NCBI RefSeq assembly: GCF_006538745.1
Contig: NZ_BJLR01000036.1
Location: 1 to 64,000, forward strand
Reading direction: 5' to 3'
Source of the DNA: Cellulomonas cellasea
GTDB lineage: Bacteria > Actinomycetota > Actinomycetes > Actinomycetales > Cellulomonadaceae
Length of the DNA: 64,000 nucleotides
The position numbers and the translations under genes are program-made. The notes under the pieces were generated by a model that had not been told where the DNA came from, ran no database searches, and worked only from the letters and a program-made list of their open reading frames with translations. Of the stretch, positions 33,831 through 42,051 are shown piece after piece (the stretch's first letter is position 1; each line of letters starts with the position of its first letter).

Positions 33831-34988
33831 TCACCCGTCCACGGCGACGAAGCCCTCACCGAGGAGGACGAGACCTTCGGCACCGTCCCACCGGTACAGG
33901 TCCGCCTCCGGCCCGGTGCCGGACGCGTCCCGCGCGAGGACCACGAGGCCGCCGTCGCTCGTCCCGGCGATCTGCCAGACGTCCTTGCCGCGCGCGCCCT
34001 CGATCTCGTCGACCTGCGCGCCGGTGGCCCGGTCGACCAGCAGGAGCGCGAAGCCCTCGGGCGACGGGTCCCATCCACCCTCGCGCACGCCGACCGCGAG
34101 CACGTCCGGCCCGAAGCTCTCCGCGGTCCACCACGGGGTGTCCGTCGACGCGTCGATCAGGACCGCCTCGTCGAGCGAGGTCGCCGTGACCGGCAGGGTC
34201 CACGCGGCCCAGCCGTCCTCCACGCCGATGGTCAGGTAGAGCGTCGAGCCGTCCGGCGACCAGGACTGGGGCTCGAACCAGCGTCCGGCGCCACCGTCTC
34301 CCGGGGCCAGGTACCGCACACCGCCCTCGACGAGGTCGAACACCGCGAGCGTCGACGCGTCGGTCGCCGGGTCCACCGCACGCGCGACGAGCCGGCGTCC
34401 GTCGGGGCTCACCACGGGCGACCACCCGCTGCCGAGAGCCGCCGGTCCGCTGCCGTCCATCGGGACGTACAGGATCTGCGGGTCCGTCCAGGACGGGTCG
34501 TGCGACACCCACGCCACGGTCCCGGACCCGTCGGTCGTGACGGACACCTTCGAGGGGTCGTCGACGCCGAGGCCGGTGTGCAGCGTGCTCAGCCGCTCCC
34601 CGGTCACGGGGTCCAGCGTCACGATCTCCCCCGACACGGTCACCGCGACCAACGGGGTCAGGGGCGGCGCCTGCGTCGGCTCGGGGGTCGACGTCGGCGC
34701 CTGCGTCGGGGTCGGCGACGGTTCCGGGGCGGCGGTCGGCGTCGGGGTCGGCGCCGGCTCGCTCGTCGCCGCCGGGCCCGGGCGCGGGCCGTCGTCGGTC
34801 AGCGGGAACGCCTGGACCGCGAACGTCAGGCCGAGGACCGCGGCGGCGCTCGTCACGCCGACCGCGGCGGCGCGTGCCGCCCGGGCCCGCCGGACCCGGC
34901 CGAGCACCCGGTCCGCGTCGAGCGGGGTGCCGCCCTGCGGCGGCTGGTCGCCGAGGTCGTGCAGACCGCGGCGGAGGTCGTAGCCCAT
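33831..34988 (-). CDS. Membrane-anchored beta-propeller protein, probable anti-sigma partner of the SigE-type sigma factor
   Basis: 385 residues. A short cytoplasmic N-terminus (MGYDLRRGLHDLGDQPPQGG) is followed by one transmembrane helix at about 40-60 (AAAVGVTSAAAVLGLTFAVQ), a Pro/Thr-rich linker with PTPT repeats, and a propeller-like domain with PD40-type repeats (SPVVSPDGRRLVARAV, PQSWSPDGSTLYLTIG). The plan fits anti-sigma or sensor proteins paired with SigE-family factors: cytoplasmic tail to hold sigma, outside domain to sense. It starts 2 bases after the sigma gene stop. No classic zinc anti-sigma motif (HxxxCxxC) is present. Confidence 0.75.
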   Translation of the reverse strand: MGYDLRRGLHDLGDQPPQGGTPLDADRVLGRVRRARAARAAAVGVTSAAAVLGLTFAVQAFPLTDDGPRPGPAATSEPAPTPTPTAAPEPSPTPTQAPTSTPEPTQAPPLTPLVAVTVSGEIVTLDPVTGERLSTLHTGLGVDDPSKVSVTTDGSGTVAWVSHDPSWTDPQILYVPMDGSGPAALGSGWSPVVSPDGRRLVARAVDPATDASTLAVFDLVEGGVRYLAPGDGGAGRWFEPQSWSPDGSTLYLTIGVEDGWAAWTLPVTATSLDEAVLIDASTDTPWWTAESFGPDVLAVGVREGGWDPSPEGFALLLVDRATGAQVDEIEGARGKDVWQIAGTSDGGLVVLARDASGTGPEADLYRWDGAEGLVLLGEGFVAVDG

Positions 34989-34989
34989 G

Positions 34990-35586
34990 TCAGCTCCTAG
35001 CGGTGCGTCGCGGTTCGTGGGTGACGAGCAGGGTGCGGTCGCCCGCGCCGAGCGGGTCGAGCGGCCCGAGCCGCGCCTCGAGGCGGTGCAGCGCGTTGCT
35101 CAGGTACCGCTTCACGGTCCCCTCGGCGACCTGCATGACCTCGGCGACCTGCGGGACGGTCAGGTCGTCGTAGAACCGCAGGACGACCGCGGTGCGCTCC
35201 TGCCGGCCGAGGGTCGCGAGCGCGGCCCGCAGGTCGAGCCGGTCCGTCGCGGCGGCGGCGTCGTCGCGCGCCGCCTCGTCGTCACGGCGCGCGAGGAGGT
35301 GCCGGAACCCGTCCCACGTTCGACGACGCCGGTACCCGTCGATGTACGTCGTCGCGATCACGCGCCGGACGTACGCCTCGAGCGCCTCCGGCTCCGTGCG
35401 CGTCCGGCTGCGGACGAACACCTTGACCAGTGCGTCCTGCACGAGGTCCTGCGCCGCGGCCATGTCGCCCGTGTACACGTAGGCGTAGCGCGTGAGGGCC
35501 TCGCCGCGGGCGCGCACCAGGTCCACCAGCACCTGGTCACGAGCTCCTCCGGCCACCGTCGTCTCCGTTGCTCCCGGTCGCCGCAT
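34990..35586 (-). CDS. SigE-family ECF RNA polymerase sigma factor
   Basis: 198 residues. Region 2: ARGEALTRYAYVYTGDMAAA, QDLVQDALVKVFVRSR and EAYVRRVIATTYIDGYRRRR. Region 4: ALATLGRQERTAVVLRFYDD, LTVPQVAEVMQVAEGTVKRY. The SigE-70 subfamily is an actinobacterial ECF group. Operon with the downstream membrane-anchored propeller protein. No copy of its promoter can be assigned with confidence. Confidence 0.92.
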   Translation of the reverse strand: MRRPGATETTVAGGARDQVLVDLVRARGEALTRYAYVYTGDMAAAQDLVQDALVKVFVRSRTRTEPEALEAYVRRVIATTYIDGYRRRRTWDGFRHLLARRDDEAARDDAAAATDRLDLRAALATLGRQERTAVVLRFYDDLTVPQVAEVMQVAEGTVKRYLSNALHRLEARLGPLDPLGAGDRTLLVTHEPRRTARS

Positions 35587-35725
35587 CGTCGCCTTGCCGG
35601 CGGTGCGTACACCCCTGTCAACGGGTGGCGCGGACGGACCGTTGCATCGCGGCTCCCGACTCGTCCCCGCCCCTCGGCGACCCCCGTGCTCCCCACCGGG
35701 CCGTGCCCGGTGCGGACGTCTCCCG

Positions 35726-36619
35726 CTACGGCTGACGCCAGTCGTCGGACCGCAGGTGCGAGCCGGCCATCGGGCCCATCGTCAGCATGCCGCCGTCGAC
35801 CGCCCACGACGCGCCGTTGACGTAGGCAGCGTCGGGCGAGCAGAGGAACGCCACGACCGCCGCGATCTCGCGCGCGTCACCGGGGCGCGCGACGGGGATC
35901 CCGGGCCGGTGCTTGCCCGCGACGACGGCCTCGTCCTCCTGCCCGGTCATCGGGGTGGCGATCTCGCCCGGCGCGACGGCGTTGACGGTGATCCCGTGCT
36001 CGGCGAGCTCGAGCGCCGCGACCTTGACCAGGAGCCCGAGCCCTCCTTTGGCCGCGCAGTAGGGGGCGGCGCCGACGCGCGGCGCGTGCTCGTGCACGCT
36101 CGTGACGGCGACGACCCGGCCGCCGAGGCCGGCTCGCACCATGTGGCGCGCGGCCGCCTGCAGGCAGCAGAACGCGCCGTCGAGGTCGACCGACACGACG
36201 TCCCGCCAGTCCTCGAACGTCAGGTCGAGCAGGAGCGTCGACGTGCCCGTCCCGGCGTTGAGCACGAGGGTGTCGACGCCGCCCATCGCCTCGGCGAGCT
36301 CGTCGACGACGCGACCGCCCGACGGTGCGTCCGTGAGGTCGAGCCGGCGCACGTGCGCCGTCGCGCCGCGCGAGCGGACCTGGTCGGCGGTCGCCTCGGC
36401 GCCGGCCTCGTCGGCGTGCCAGGTGATCCCGACCTGCCGTCCGGGGCCGGCGAGCGCGACCGCCGTCGCGCGGCCGATGCCCGAGTCGGCGCCCGTCACG
36501 ATCGCGCGCTGCGGGAACGGTGGGGACTGCTCCGCGGGGCTCGGGGTGGGGCTGCCCGCGGTGCCCGCGGAGCCGGAGGTGCCTGCGGTACCGGGGGTGC
36601 CTCCGGCGGTGTCGGTCAT
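35726..36619 (-). CDS. Short-chain dehydrogenase/reductase (SDR)
   Basis: 297 residues from ATG 36619, with GGAGG 6-10 bases upstream. A Gly/Ser/Thr-rich 30-residue lead precedes the classical SDR: cofactor site VTGADSGIGRATAVAL (TGxxxGIG), NAG motif LVLNAGTG, catalytic YCAAK (YxxxK), and WAVDGG near the C-terminus. The active-site Ser region reads VAVTSVHEHAP. Arg in the second strand region is not clear, so the NAD/NADP choice is open. Substrate unknown. It is a single gene. Confidence 0.92.
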   Translation of the reverse strand: MTDTAGGTPGTAGTSGSAGTAGSPTPSPAEQSPPFPQRAIVTGADSGIGRATAVALAGPGRQVGITWHADEAGAEATADQVRSRGATAHVRRLDLTDAPSGGRVVDELAEAMGGVDTLVLNAGTGTSTLLLDLTFEDWRDVVSVDLDGAFCCLQAAARHMVRAGLGGRVVAVTSVHEHAPRVGAAPYCAAKGGLGLLVKVAALELAEHGITVNAVAPGEIATPMTGQEDEAVVAGKHRPGIPVARPGDAREIAAVVAFLCSPDAAYVNGASWAVDGGMLTMGPMAGSHLRSDDWRQP

Positions 36620-36701
36620 CGTGCCTCCCGGGTCGGTGCGACGGCGTCGTCCCGTCCTGGGTAGCCCGGACCCGCCCGGGCGGCAACCCGGAGCGGCGAG
36701 G

Positions 36702-37820
36702 TCAGGCCGCGACCTCCACCAGCGCGGCGCGCACCGCGAGGTCGACCCGCCCGACGCTCGGCAGCGCCGCACGCAGCTCGCGAACCGCCGCCGCGGACAG
36801 CGCGTCCCCGCGGTCGACGGTCGTCGCGGCGTCGACCACCACGGTCGCCTGGACCGTCAGCCGGTGGCCCGACCAGCGCAGCCGCACGTCGCCCACGTCC
36901 TCGACGCCCTCGAGCCGGCGCAGCGTCCGCTCGGCGCGGTCCACGAGCGCCGGGTCGACGCCGTCGAGGAGGCGGCGGCCGACGTCCCGCGCCGTCCCCC
37001 ACAGCAGGACGACGATCGCCGCGGCGATGAGCAGGCCGACGACGGGGTCGGCGAGCGGGAAGCCGGCGGCCACGCCGATCGCGCCGAGCACGACCGCGAG
37101 CGAGGTGAACCCGTCGGTGCGCGCGTGCACGCCGTCCGCGACCAGCGCCGCCGAGCCGATCTGGCGCCCCACGCGGATGCGGTACGCGGCGACGGCCTCG
37201 TTGCCCGCGAACCCGAGCACCCCGGCCGCGACGACCCAGCCGAGGTTCGCGAGCGGCTGCGGGTCGGCGAGGCGCCGGAGCGACTCCACGGCGGCGACGA
37301 CCGCGGACAGCGCGATCATCGCGACGATGAACAGCCCGGCCAGGTCCTCCGCGCGACCGTAGCCGTACGTGTACCGCCGGCTCGCCGGGCGCCGGCCGAG
37401 CGCGAACGCGATCCACAGCGGGACGGCCGTGAGCGCGTCGGAGAAGTTGTGCACCGTGTCCGCGAGCAGCGCGACCGAGCCGCTGACCAGCACGATCGCG
37501 AGCTGCGCGAGGGCCGTCAGGCCGAGGACGACGAGGCTGACCTTGACCGCCCGGATGCCCTGGGCGCTGGCCTCGAGCGCGTCGTCGATCGAGTCGGCCG
37601 CGTCGTGGCTGTGCGGGACGAACACCTCGTGCAGCCAGCCGCGCAGGCCCGTCGGGTGGGCGTGACCGTGGGGGTGGTCGTGGTCGTGGTCGTGCGGGTG
37701 GTCGTGACCGTGCGCATCGTCGTGCCCGTGACCGTGCGAGTGGTCGTGACGGAGGTCGTCGTGGCCGTGCCCGTCGTCGCCCCCGTGCGCGTGCCCCGCG
37801 TGCTGCTCCGGCGCGCTCAC
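36702..37820 (-). CDS. Cation diffusion facilitator (CDF) metal efflux protein
   Basis: 372 residues. The first 75 residues are strongly His/Asp-rich (GHAHGGDDGHGHDDLRHDHS), a metal-handling tail. About six membrane helices follow, with CDF metal-site motifs LLADTVHNFSDALTAVPLWI (HxxxD) and ALVADGVHARTDGFTSLAVV (HxxxD). The C-terminal cytoplasmic domain (VEDVGDVRLRWSGHRLTVQA) is the usual ferredoxin-like fold. CDF proteins export Zn, Co, Ni or similar using proton exchange. It overlaps the ArsR-type regulator gene by 4 bases, forming a metal-responsive operon. Confidence 0.93.
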   Translation of the reverse strand: MSAPEQHAGHAHGGDDGHGHDDLRHDHSHGHGHDDAHGHDHPHDHDHDHPHGHAHPTGLRGWLHEVFVPHSHDAADSIDDALEASAQGIRAVKVSLVVLGLTALAQLAIVLVSGSVALLADTVHNFSDALTAVPLWIAFALGRRPASRRYTYGYGRAEDLAGLFIVAMIALSAVVAAVESLRRLADPQPLANLGWVVAAGVLGFAGNEAVAAYRIRVGRQIGSAALVADGVHARTDGFTSLAVVLGAIGVAAGFPLADPVVGLLIAAAIVVLLWGTARDVGRRLLDGVDPALVDRAERTLRRLEGVEDVGDVRLRWSGHRLTVQATVVVDAATTVDRGDALSAAAVRELRAALPSVGRVDLAVRAALVEVAA

Positions 37821-38173
37821 GCGTCGGCCCGCCCGTGGTGGCGCGGGTGGGAGTCGATGGCGTGCTCGGCCTGCAGCACGGCGTCGACGACGAGCCGGCG
37901 GGCGTGCTCGTCGGCGAGCGTGTAGTAGACGCGGTTGCCGTCGTGGCGCGTCGTGACCATGCGGGCGAGCCGGAGCTTCGCGAGGTGCTGGGAGACGGCG
38001 GTCGGCGACTTGCCGACGGCCGTCGCGAGCTCACCGACGGCGAGCTCGCCGTCGCGCAGCGCGAGGATGATCCGCACGCGCGTGGCGTCGGCGAGCATCG
38101 CGAACACCTCGACCGCGAGCTCGACGTAGGGCGAGTCGAGCGGGAGGTCGTTCACCTGCGTATCTGCGTGCAT
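37817..38173 (-). CDS. ArsR/SmtB-family metal-sensing repressor
   Basis: 118 residues. Winged helix: EVFAMLADATRVRIILALRD, GELAVGELATAVGKSPTAVS and QHLAKLRLARMVTTRHDGNR. The His-rich end (AIDSHPRHHGRADA), together with earlier His residues (ADEHARR), resembles the alpha-5 metal site of NmtR/KmtR/CzrA-type sensors. It is first in the operon with the CDF exporter. A palindrome covers its own start codon, suggesting autorepression released by metal. Confidence 0.92.
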   Translation of the reverse strand: MHADTQVNDLPLDSPYVELAVEVFAMLADATRVRIILALRDGELAVGELATAVGKSPTAVSQHLAKLRLARMVTTRHDGNRVYYTLADEHARRLVVDAVLQAEHAIDSHPRHHGRADA

Positions 38174-38181
38174 GCGCAGAT
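38162..38181. promoter_or_regulatory. ArsR-type operator palindrome over the start codon
   Basis: ATCTGCGTGCATGCGCAGAT: ATCTGCG and CGCAGAT are a perfect 7-bp inverted repeat around TGCATG. The ATG of the regulator (38173-38171) lies in the centre. It is a good operator candidate for the ArsR-type protein, and implies little or no leader on the transcript. Confidence 0.65.
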
Positions 38182-38220
38182 TCTCTCAGACTCCCACTCG
38201 GCGGCCGCCCCGACGCCCGC

Positions 38221-38943
38221 TCAGACGGACGCCGCGCCGCTCGACGACCAGCCGCGCCGGTGCAGCCGCTCGACCCCGCCGAGCAGCAGGTCGAGGCCGA
38301 ACTCGAACTCGAACTCGTCGTCGCACCCGGAGCCGACGACGCTGCCCGGGTCGTGCGGCCGGCTCGTGGCGACCGCGACGACGTTCGGGAACATCGCCGC
38401 CGTCTGCTGCATCGCGGCGAGCGCCTCAGGGCCGAGCGCGGCGAGCTCGTCGGGCGTGGGCCCGGGGGCGTTGTCGTAGAGCTCCTGCGTGAACCCGAAG
38501 ATCCGGCTGCCGAGCGCGTGCATCACGTGGTGCACGAGGTCGACCGACAGGCCGCCCGCGAGGAACGTCCCGATCGTCGAGTCCATGTACGCGAGCACGA
38601 CCGGCGTCGGCGCCGCCCGCGACTCCATGACGCGGCGCGCCCAGGGGTGACGGAGCATGACCTCGCGCGCGGACAGGATCCGCCCGCGCACGGCGTCGGC
38701 CCAGCCGAGCGCGGGGTCCGGCGGGTCGATCTCGGCGAGGACCGCGTCGACCATGCCGTCGAGCAGGGCGTCCTTGTGGGCCACGTGCTTGTAGAGCGCC
38801 ATCGGGACGACCCCGAGCACCTGGGCCAGACGCCGCATGCTCACGGCGTCGATCCCGTGCTCGTCCGCGAGCGCGACAGCCGTCCGCAGGACCCGGTCCC
38901 GGTCGAGGCGCTCACGCCGCGCCACCTCCGCGCCCTCCGCCAC
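38221..38943 (-). CDS. TetR-family transcriptional regulator (TetR_C-type)
   Basis: 240 residues from GTG 38943, which has GGAGAGGGG upstream; a longer frame to 39033 would run through the operators and is rejected. DNA-binding domain: VLRTAVALADEHGIDAVSMR, RLAQVLGVVPMALYKHVAHK. The C-terminal ligand part (FLAGGLSVDLVHHVMHALGS) fits the TetR_C subfamily. It is divergent from the DUF4386 gene, with two operator-like sites between them. The acidic EFEFEFG stretch near the end is unusual but in frame. Confidence 0.88.
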   Translation of the reverse strand: MAEGAEVARRERLDRDRVLRTAVALADEHGIDAVSMRRLAQVLGVVPMALYKHVAHKDALLDGMVDAVLAEIDPPDPALGWADAVRGRILSAREVMLRHPWARRVMESRAAPTPVVLAYMDSTIGTFLAGGLSVDLVHHVMHALGSRIFGFTQELYDNAPGPTPDELAALGPEALAAMQQTAAMFPNVVAVATSRPHDPGSVVGSGCDDEFEFEFGLDLLLGGVERLHRRGWSSSGAASV

Positions 38944-38982
38944 GAGGTCCCCTCTCCGCCGGACGAGTGCTCTCCCTTGACG

Positions 38983-38999
38983 GGTGTACAGCGTACGCC
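38983..38999. promoter_or_regulatory. Operator-like dyad A between the TetR and DUF4386 genes
   Basis: GGTGTACAGCGTACGCC is an imperfect palindrome and matches site B (39018-39034) in 14 of 17 positions. Centres of the two sites are 35 bases apart, more than three helical turns. Confidence 0.6.
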
Positions 39000-39017
39000 T
39001 AGCCTGCTCGATATCAA

Positions 39018-39034
39018 GGTGTACGCCGTACACC
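39018..39034. promoter_or_regulatory. Operator-like dyad B between the TetR and DUF4386 genes
   Basis: GGTGTACGCCGTACACC: arms GGTGTACG and CGTACACC pair perfectly around a central C. It lies 20 bases before the DUF4386 start, so binding there would block that gene. Confidence 0.65.
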
Positions 39035-39053
39035 TCCGACGGAGGAGACCACC

Positions 39054-39779
39054 GTGCCTACGAGCAGAAGAACCGCCGTGACCGCTGGGGTGCTGTACCT
39101 CGTCACGCACGTCACCTCGATCACGGCCGTGCTGCTCTACCGCGACATCGGCGAGCCCGAGCGCTTCCTCGCCGGCGAGGGTGCCGACGGCCCGGTGCTG
39201 CTCGGCTCGCTGCTCGAGGTGGTCCTGGCGCTGGCCGTGATCGGCACCGCGGTGACGCTCTTCCCCGTCGTGAAGCGGCAGCACGAGGGAGCGGCCCTCG
39301 GCTACGCAGCCCTGCGCACGCTCGAGGCGGCCGTCATCACGGTCGGTGTCGTGCCGCTGCTCGCTCTCGTCACGGTCCGCCAGCAGCTCGCCGGCGCGCC
39401 CGGCCCGGAGACCGTCGCCCTCGCCGAGGGCCTCGTCGCGCTGCACGACTGGACGTTCCTCGTCGGGCCCGGGTTCGTGTGCGGGACCAACACGGTCGTC
39501 CTCGCGGCGCTGCTCCTCCGGTCCGGGCTCGTGCCGCGGCCGATCGCGGTGCTCGGGCTCGTGGGCGGCCCGCTCGTCTTCGCGACGAACGCCGGCGTGA
39601 TGTTCGGCCTGTACGACCAGGTGTCGGTGATCACCGGGCTCGGCGCGGTCCCGATCTTCTCGTGGGAGATCTGCCTCGCCGTGTACCTGATCACGCGCGG
39701 CTTCCGCCGCTCCCCCGTGCTCGACGGCGACGCACCGACGTCCGGGCGCGCGCCCGAGCCGCAGCCGGTCACCGTCTGA
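39054..39779 (+). CDS. DUF4386-family membrane protein
   Basis: 241 residues from GTG 39054, with GGAGGAGA upstream. About six hydrophobic helices; the start TAGVLYLVTHVTSITAVLLY and the segment TFLVGPGFVCGTNTVVLAAL are typical of DUF4386. The function of the family is unknown. It is often paired with a TetR regulator, as here, across a divergent region with two operator-like sites. A Pro-rich hydrophilic tail ends the chain. Confidence 0.87.
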   Translation: MPTSRRTAVTAGVLYLVTHVTSITAVLLYRDIGEPERFLAGEGADGPVLLGSLLEVVLALAVIGTAVTLFPVVKRQHEGAALGYAALRTLEAAVITVGVVPLLALVTVRQQLAGAPGPETVALAEGLVALHDWTFLVGPGFVCGTNTVVLAALLLRSGLVPRPIAVLGLVGGPLVFATNAGVMFGLYDQVSVITGLGAVPIFSWEICLAVYLITRGFRRSPVLDGDAPTSGRAPEPQPVTV

Positions 39780-39807
39780 GGTCGGCCGGCGGCCCGGCGC
39801 GGGCGGG

Positions 39808-40245
39808 TCAGGACCCGCCGTGCTCGCGCCGGGCGTCGCGCGCCGTGGCCTCGACCCGTGCCGGGTCGAGGTCCGGCCGCCCGCCCAGGTGCGTCACGGT
39901 GAGCGCCGCCGCCGCCGAGCCCCACCATCCGGCCGTGTCCGGGTCCTCGCCGCGCAGCCGCGCCGCAATCTCCCCCGCGACGAACGCGTCACCGCCGCCC
40001 GCCTCGGGGATGTCGCTCAACGCCTTCTGGGCCGTCCTCAGCCGCGGGCAGCCCTCGACCAGCCGCTTGCCCACACCGACGGTCTTGATCGCGACCTTGG
40101 CTGCCTTGAACAGCTTGCCCCAGGGCACCGCGTTCAAGGCCGTCGAGATGCACGCGGTGATGTCGCGGTCGCTGATGCACTTCTTCGCATCGGCGCAGCC
40201 GATGAGGTCGACGACCAGACCGACGGTTCCGGGGACCGGTGCGCG
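39808..40245 (-). pseudogene. Chimeric remnant: polymorphic-toxin-like segment joined to a PfkB sugar-kinase C-terminus
   Basis: An in-frame TGA at 40248-40246 precedes the readable frame. Its first part, VVDLIGCADAKKCISDRDIT then ACISTALNAVPWGKLFKAAK, resembles the pretoxin region of actinobacterial polymorphic toxins (Cys-rich hydrophobic IPWGK-type motif). At about 40008 it changes into AGGGDAFVAGEIAARLRGED, then WWGSAAAALTVTHLGGRPDL, which is the C-terminal signature of PfkB/ribokinase-type kinases (GAGDAF). Neither half is complete and no ATG/GTG start with SD exists. I read it as two gene fragments fused by deletion; a short TTG-started ORF at 40137 is possible but unlikely to be functional. 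Confidence 0.55.
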
Positions 40246-40403
40246 TCACCCGCCGCGGTGGTCCGCGGCCCGCCCGGTAGAGTCGAGCCCGCCACCGCGC
40301 AGCGTCCGCGCTCCCGCCGCCTCCCCCGCGTGGCCTCCGCACCCCCCGCCGCCGGGCTCCCCGCGCCCGGGCCGGACCCGCGCCCCGAACGACGAAGGAC
40401 CCC

Positions 40404-41939
40404 GTGACCTCCCCTGCGCCCACCGAGCTCACCACACCCGCCCGGCCGCACCTCCCCGAGGCCGACGCGACGCACTCCGTGCTGAGCGCCCTGCGCTCGC
40501 CGCGCCGGCTCAGGACGGAGGTCCTCGCCGGGCTCGTCGTCGCGCTCGCGCTGATCCCCGAGGCGATCTCGTTCTCGATCATCGCCGGGGTCGACCCGCG
40601 CCTCGGGCTGTTCGCGTCGTTCACGATGGCCGTGACCATCGCCGTCGTCGGCGGGCGGCCGGCGATGGTCTCCGCCGCCACCGCGGCCGTCGCGCTCGTG
40701 GTCGCCCCGGTCGCGCGCGAGCACGGGCAGGACTACCTGATCGCGACCGTGATCCTCGGCGGGCTCGTGCAGGTCGCGCTGGGGGCGCTCGGCGTCGCGC
40801 GGCTCATGCGCTTCGTCCCGCGGTCGGTCATGGTCGGGTTCGTCAACGCGCTGGCGACGCTCGTCTTCCTCTCCCAGCTCCCGCACCTCGTGGACGTGCC
40901 GTGGGCCGTCTACGCGCTCGTCGCCGCCGGGCTCGTGGTCGTCTTCGGGCTGCCGCGCCTGACGACCGTGGTCCCGGCACCGCTCGTCGCGATCCTCCTG
41001 CTGACCGTCGTCACCGTCGCCGCGGGGATCAGCGTCCCGACGGTCGGCGACGAGGGCGAGCTCCCCGAGAGCCTGCCGGCGCTCCTGCTCCCCGACGTGC
41101 CGCTGACCCTCGAGACGCTGCGGATCATCGCCCCGTACGCGGTGACGATGGCGCTCGTCGGCCTGCTCGAGTCGCTCCTGACCGCCAAGCTCGTCGACGA
41201 CATCACCGACACGCACTCGGACAAGACCCGCGAGGCGTGGGGCCAGGGGGTCGCGAACGTCGTCACCGGGTTCTTCGGCGGCATGGGCGGCTGCGCGGTG
41301 ATCGGGCAGACGATGATGAACGTCAAGGCGGCGGGGGCCCGGACGCGCCTGTCGACGTTCCTCGCCGGGGTGTTCCTTCTGGTCCTCGTGGTCGGGCTGG
41401 GCGACCTCGTGGGCGTCATCCCGATGGCGGCCCTCGTCGCGGTGATGATCTTCGTGGCGGTCGCGGCGTTCGACTGGCACTCCGTCCGGCCGTCGACGCT
41501 GCGTCGGATGCCGGGCAGCGAGCTCGTCGTCATGCTCTCGACCGCCGGCGTGACCGTCGCGACGCACAACCTCGCGTACGGCGTCGTCTGCGGCGTCCTC
41601 GTCGCGATGGTCGCGTTCGCCCGGCGCGTCGCGCACCTCACCGACGTCACGGTCGTCGACACCGGCGACGAGAGCACCCGCACCTACGCGGTGTCCGGGG
41701 AGCTGTTCTTCGCGTCGTCGAACGACCTCGTCTACCAGTTCGACTACGCGGGCGACCCGAGCAGCGTCGTCATCGACCTGGCCGCCGCGCACATCTGGGA
41801 CGCCTCGACGGTCGCCGCGCTCGACGCGATCACCACGAAGTACGCCGCACGCGGGACGACGGTGACGATCGTGAACCTCGACGCCGACAGCGCCCGCCGG
41901 CACGAGCGCCTCGCGGGGCAGCTGGGCGCGGGGCACTAG
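40404..41939 (+). CDS. SulP-family anion transporter with STAS domain
   Basis: 511 residues. The SulP core has about 10-12 helices: EVLAGLVVALALIPEAISFS (conserved first repeat), GLFASFTMAVTIAVVGGRPA, FFGGMGGCAVIGQTMMNVKA. A C-terminal STAS domain follows (VSGELFFASSNDLVYQFDYA, then VIDLAAAHIWDASTVAALDA). Bacterial SulP proteins carry sulfate, bicarbonate or dicarboxylates; this cannot be settled from sequence. It is a single gene, with a gap of 158 bases behind the chimeric remnant. Confidence 0.93.
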   Translation: MTSPAPTELTTPARPHLPEADATHSVLSALRSPRRLRTEVLAGLVVALALIPEAISFSIIAGVDPRLGLFASFTMAVTIAVVGGRPAMVSAATAAVALVVAPVAREHGQDYLIATVILGGLVQVALGALGVARLMRFVPRSVMVGFVNALATLVFLSQLPHLVDVPWAVYALVAAGLVVVFGLPRLTTVVPAPLVAILLLTVVTVAAGISVPTVGDEGELPESLPALLLPDVPLTLETLRIIAPYAVTMALVGLLESLLTAKLVDDITDTHSDKTREAWGQGVANVVTGFFGGMGGCAVIGQTMMNVKAAGARTRLSTFLAGVFLLVLVVGLGDLVGVIPMAALVAVMIFVAVAAFDWHSVRPSTLRRMPGSELVVMLSTAGVTVATHNLAYGVVCGVLVAMVAFARRVAHLTDVTVVDTGDESTRTYAVSGELFFASSNDLVYQFDYAGDPSSVVIDLAAAHIWDASTVAALDAITTKYAARGTTVTIVNLDADSARRHERLAGQLGAGH

Positions 41940-42051
41940 CCAGGACGCGCCGGTCGGCGAGGCGGTCCGGTCGGCGGGGCGGTCCGCGTCCGCGGCTGAC
42001 CCCGGACCGAGGACCCGTGCCGCGGCGCTCCCGTCGGCCGACGATGGGTCT

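Noticed and set aside
36620-36772. Upstream extension of the SDR gene
   Set aside because: It would overlap the CDF gene; ATG 36619 has a good GGAGG.
37660-37800. GTGGTCGTG-type tandem repeat as an independent element
   Set aside because: It only encodes the His/Asp-rich metal-binding tail of the CDF protein.
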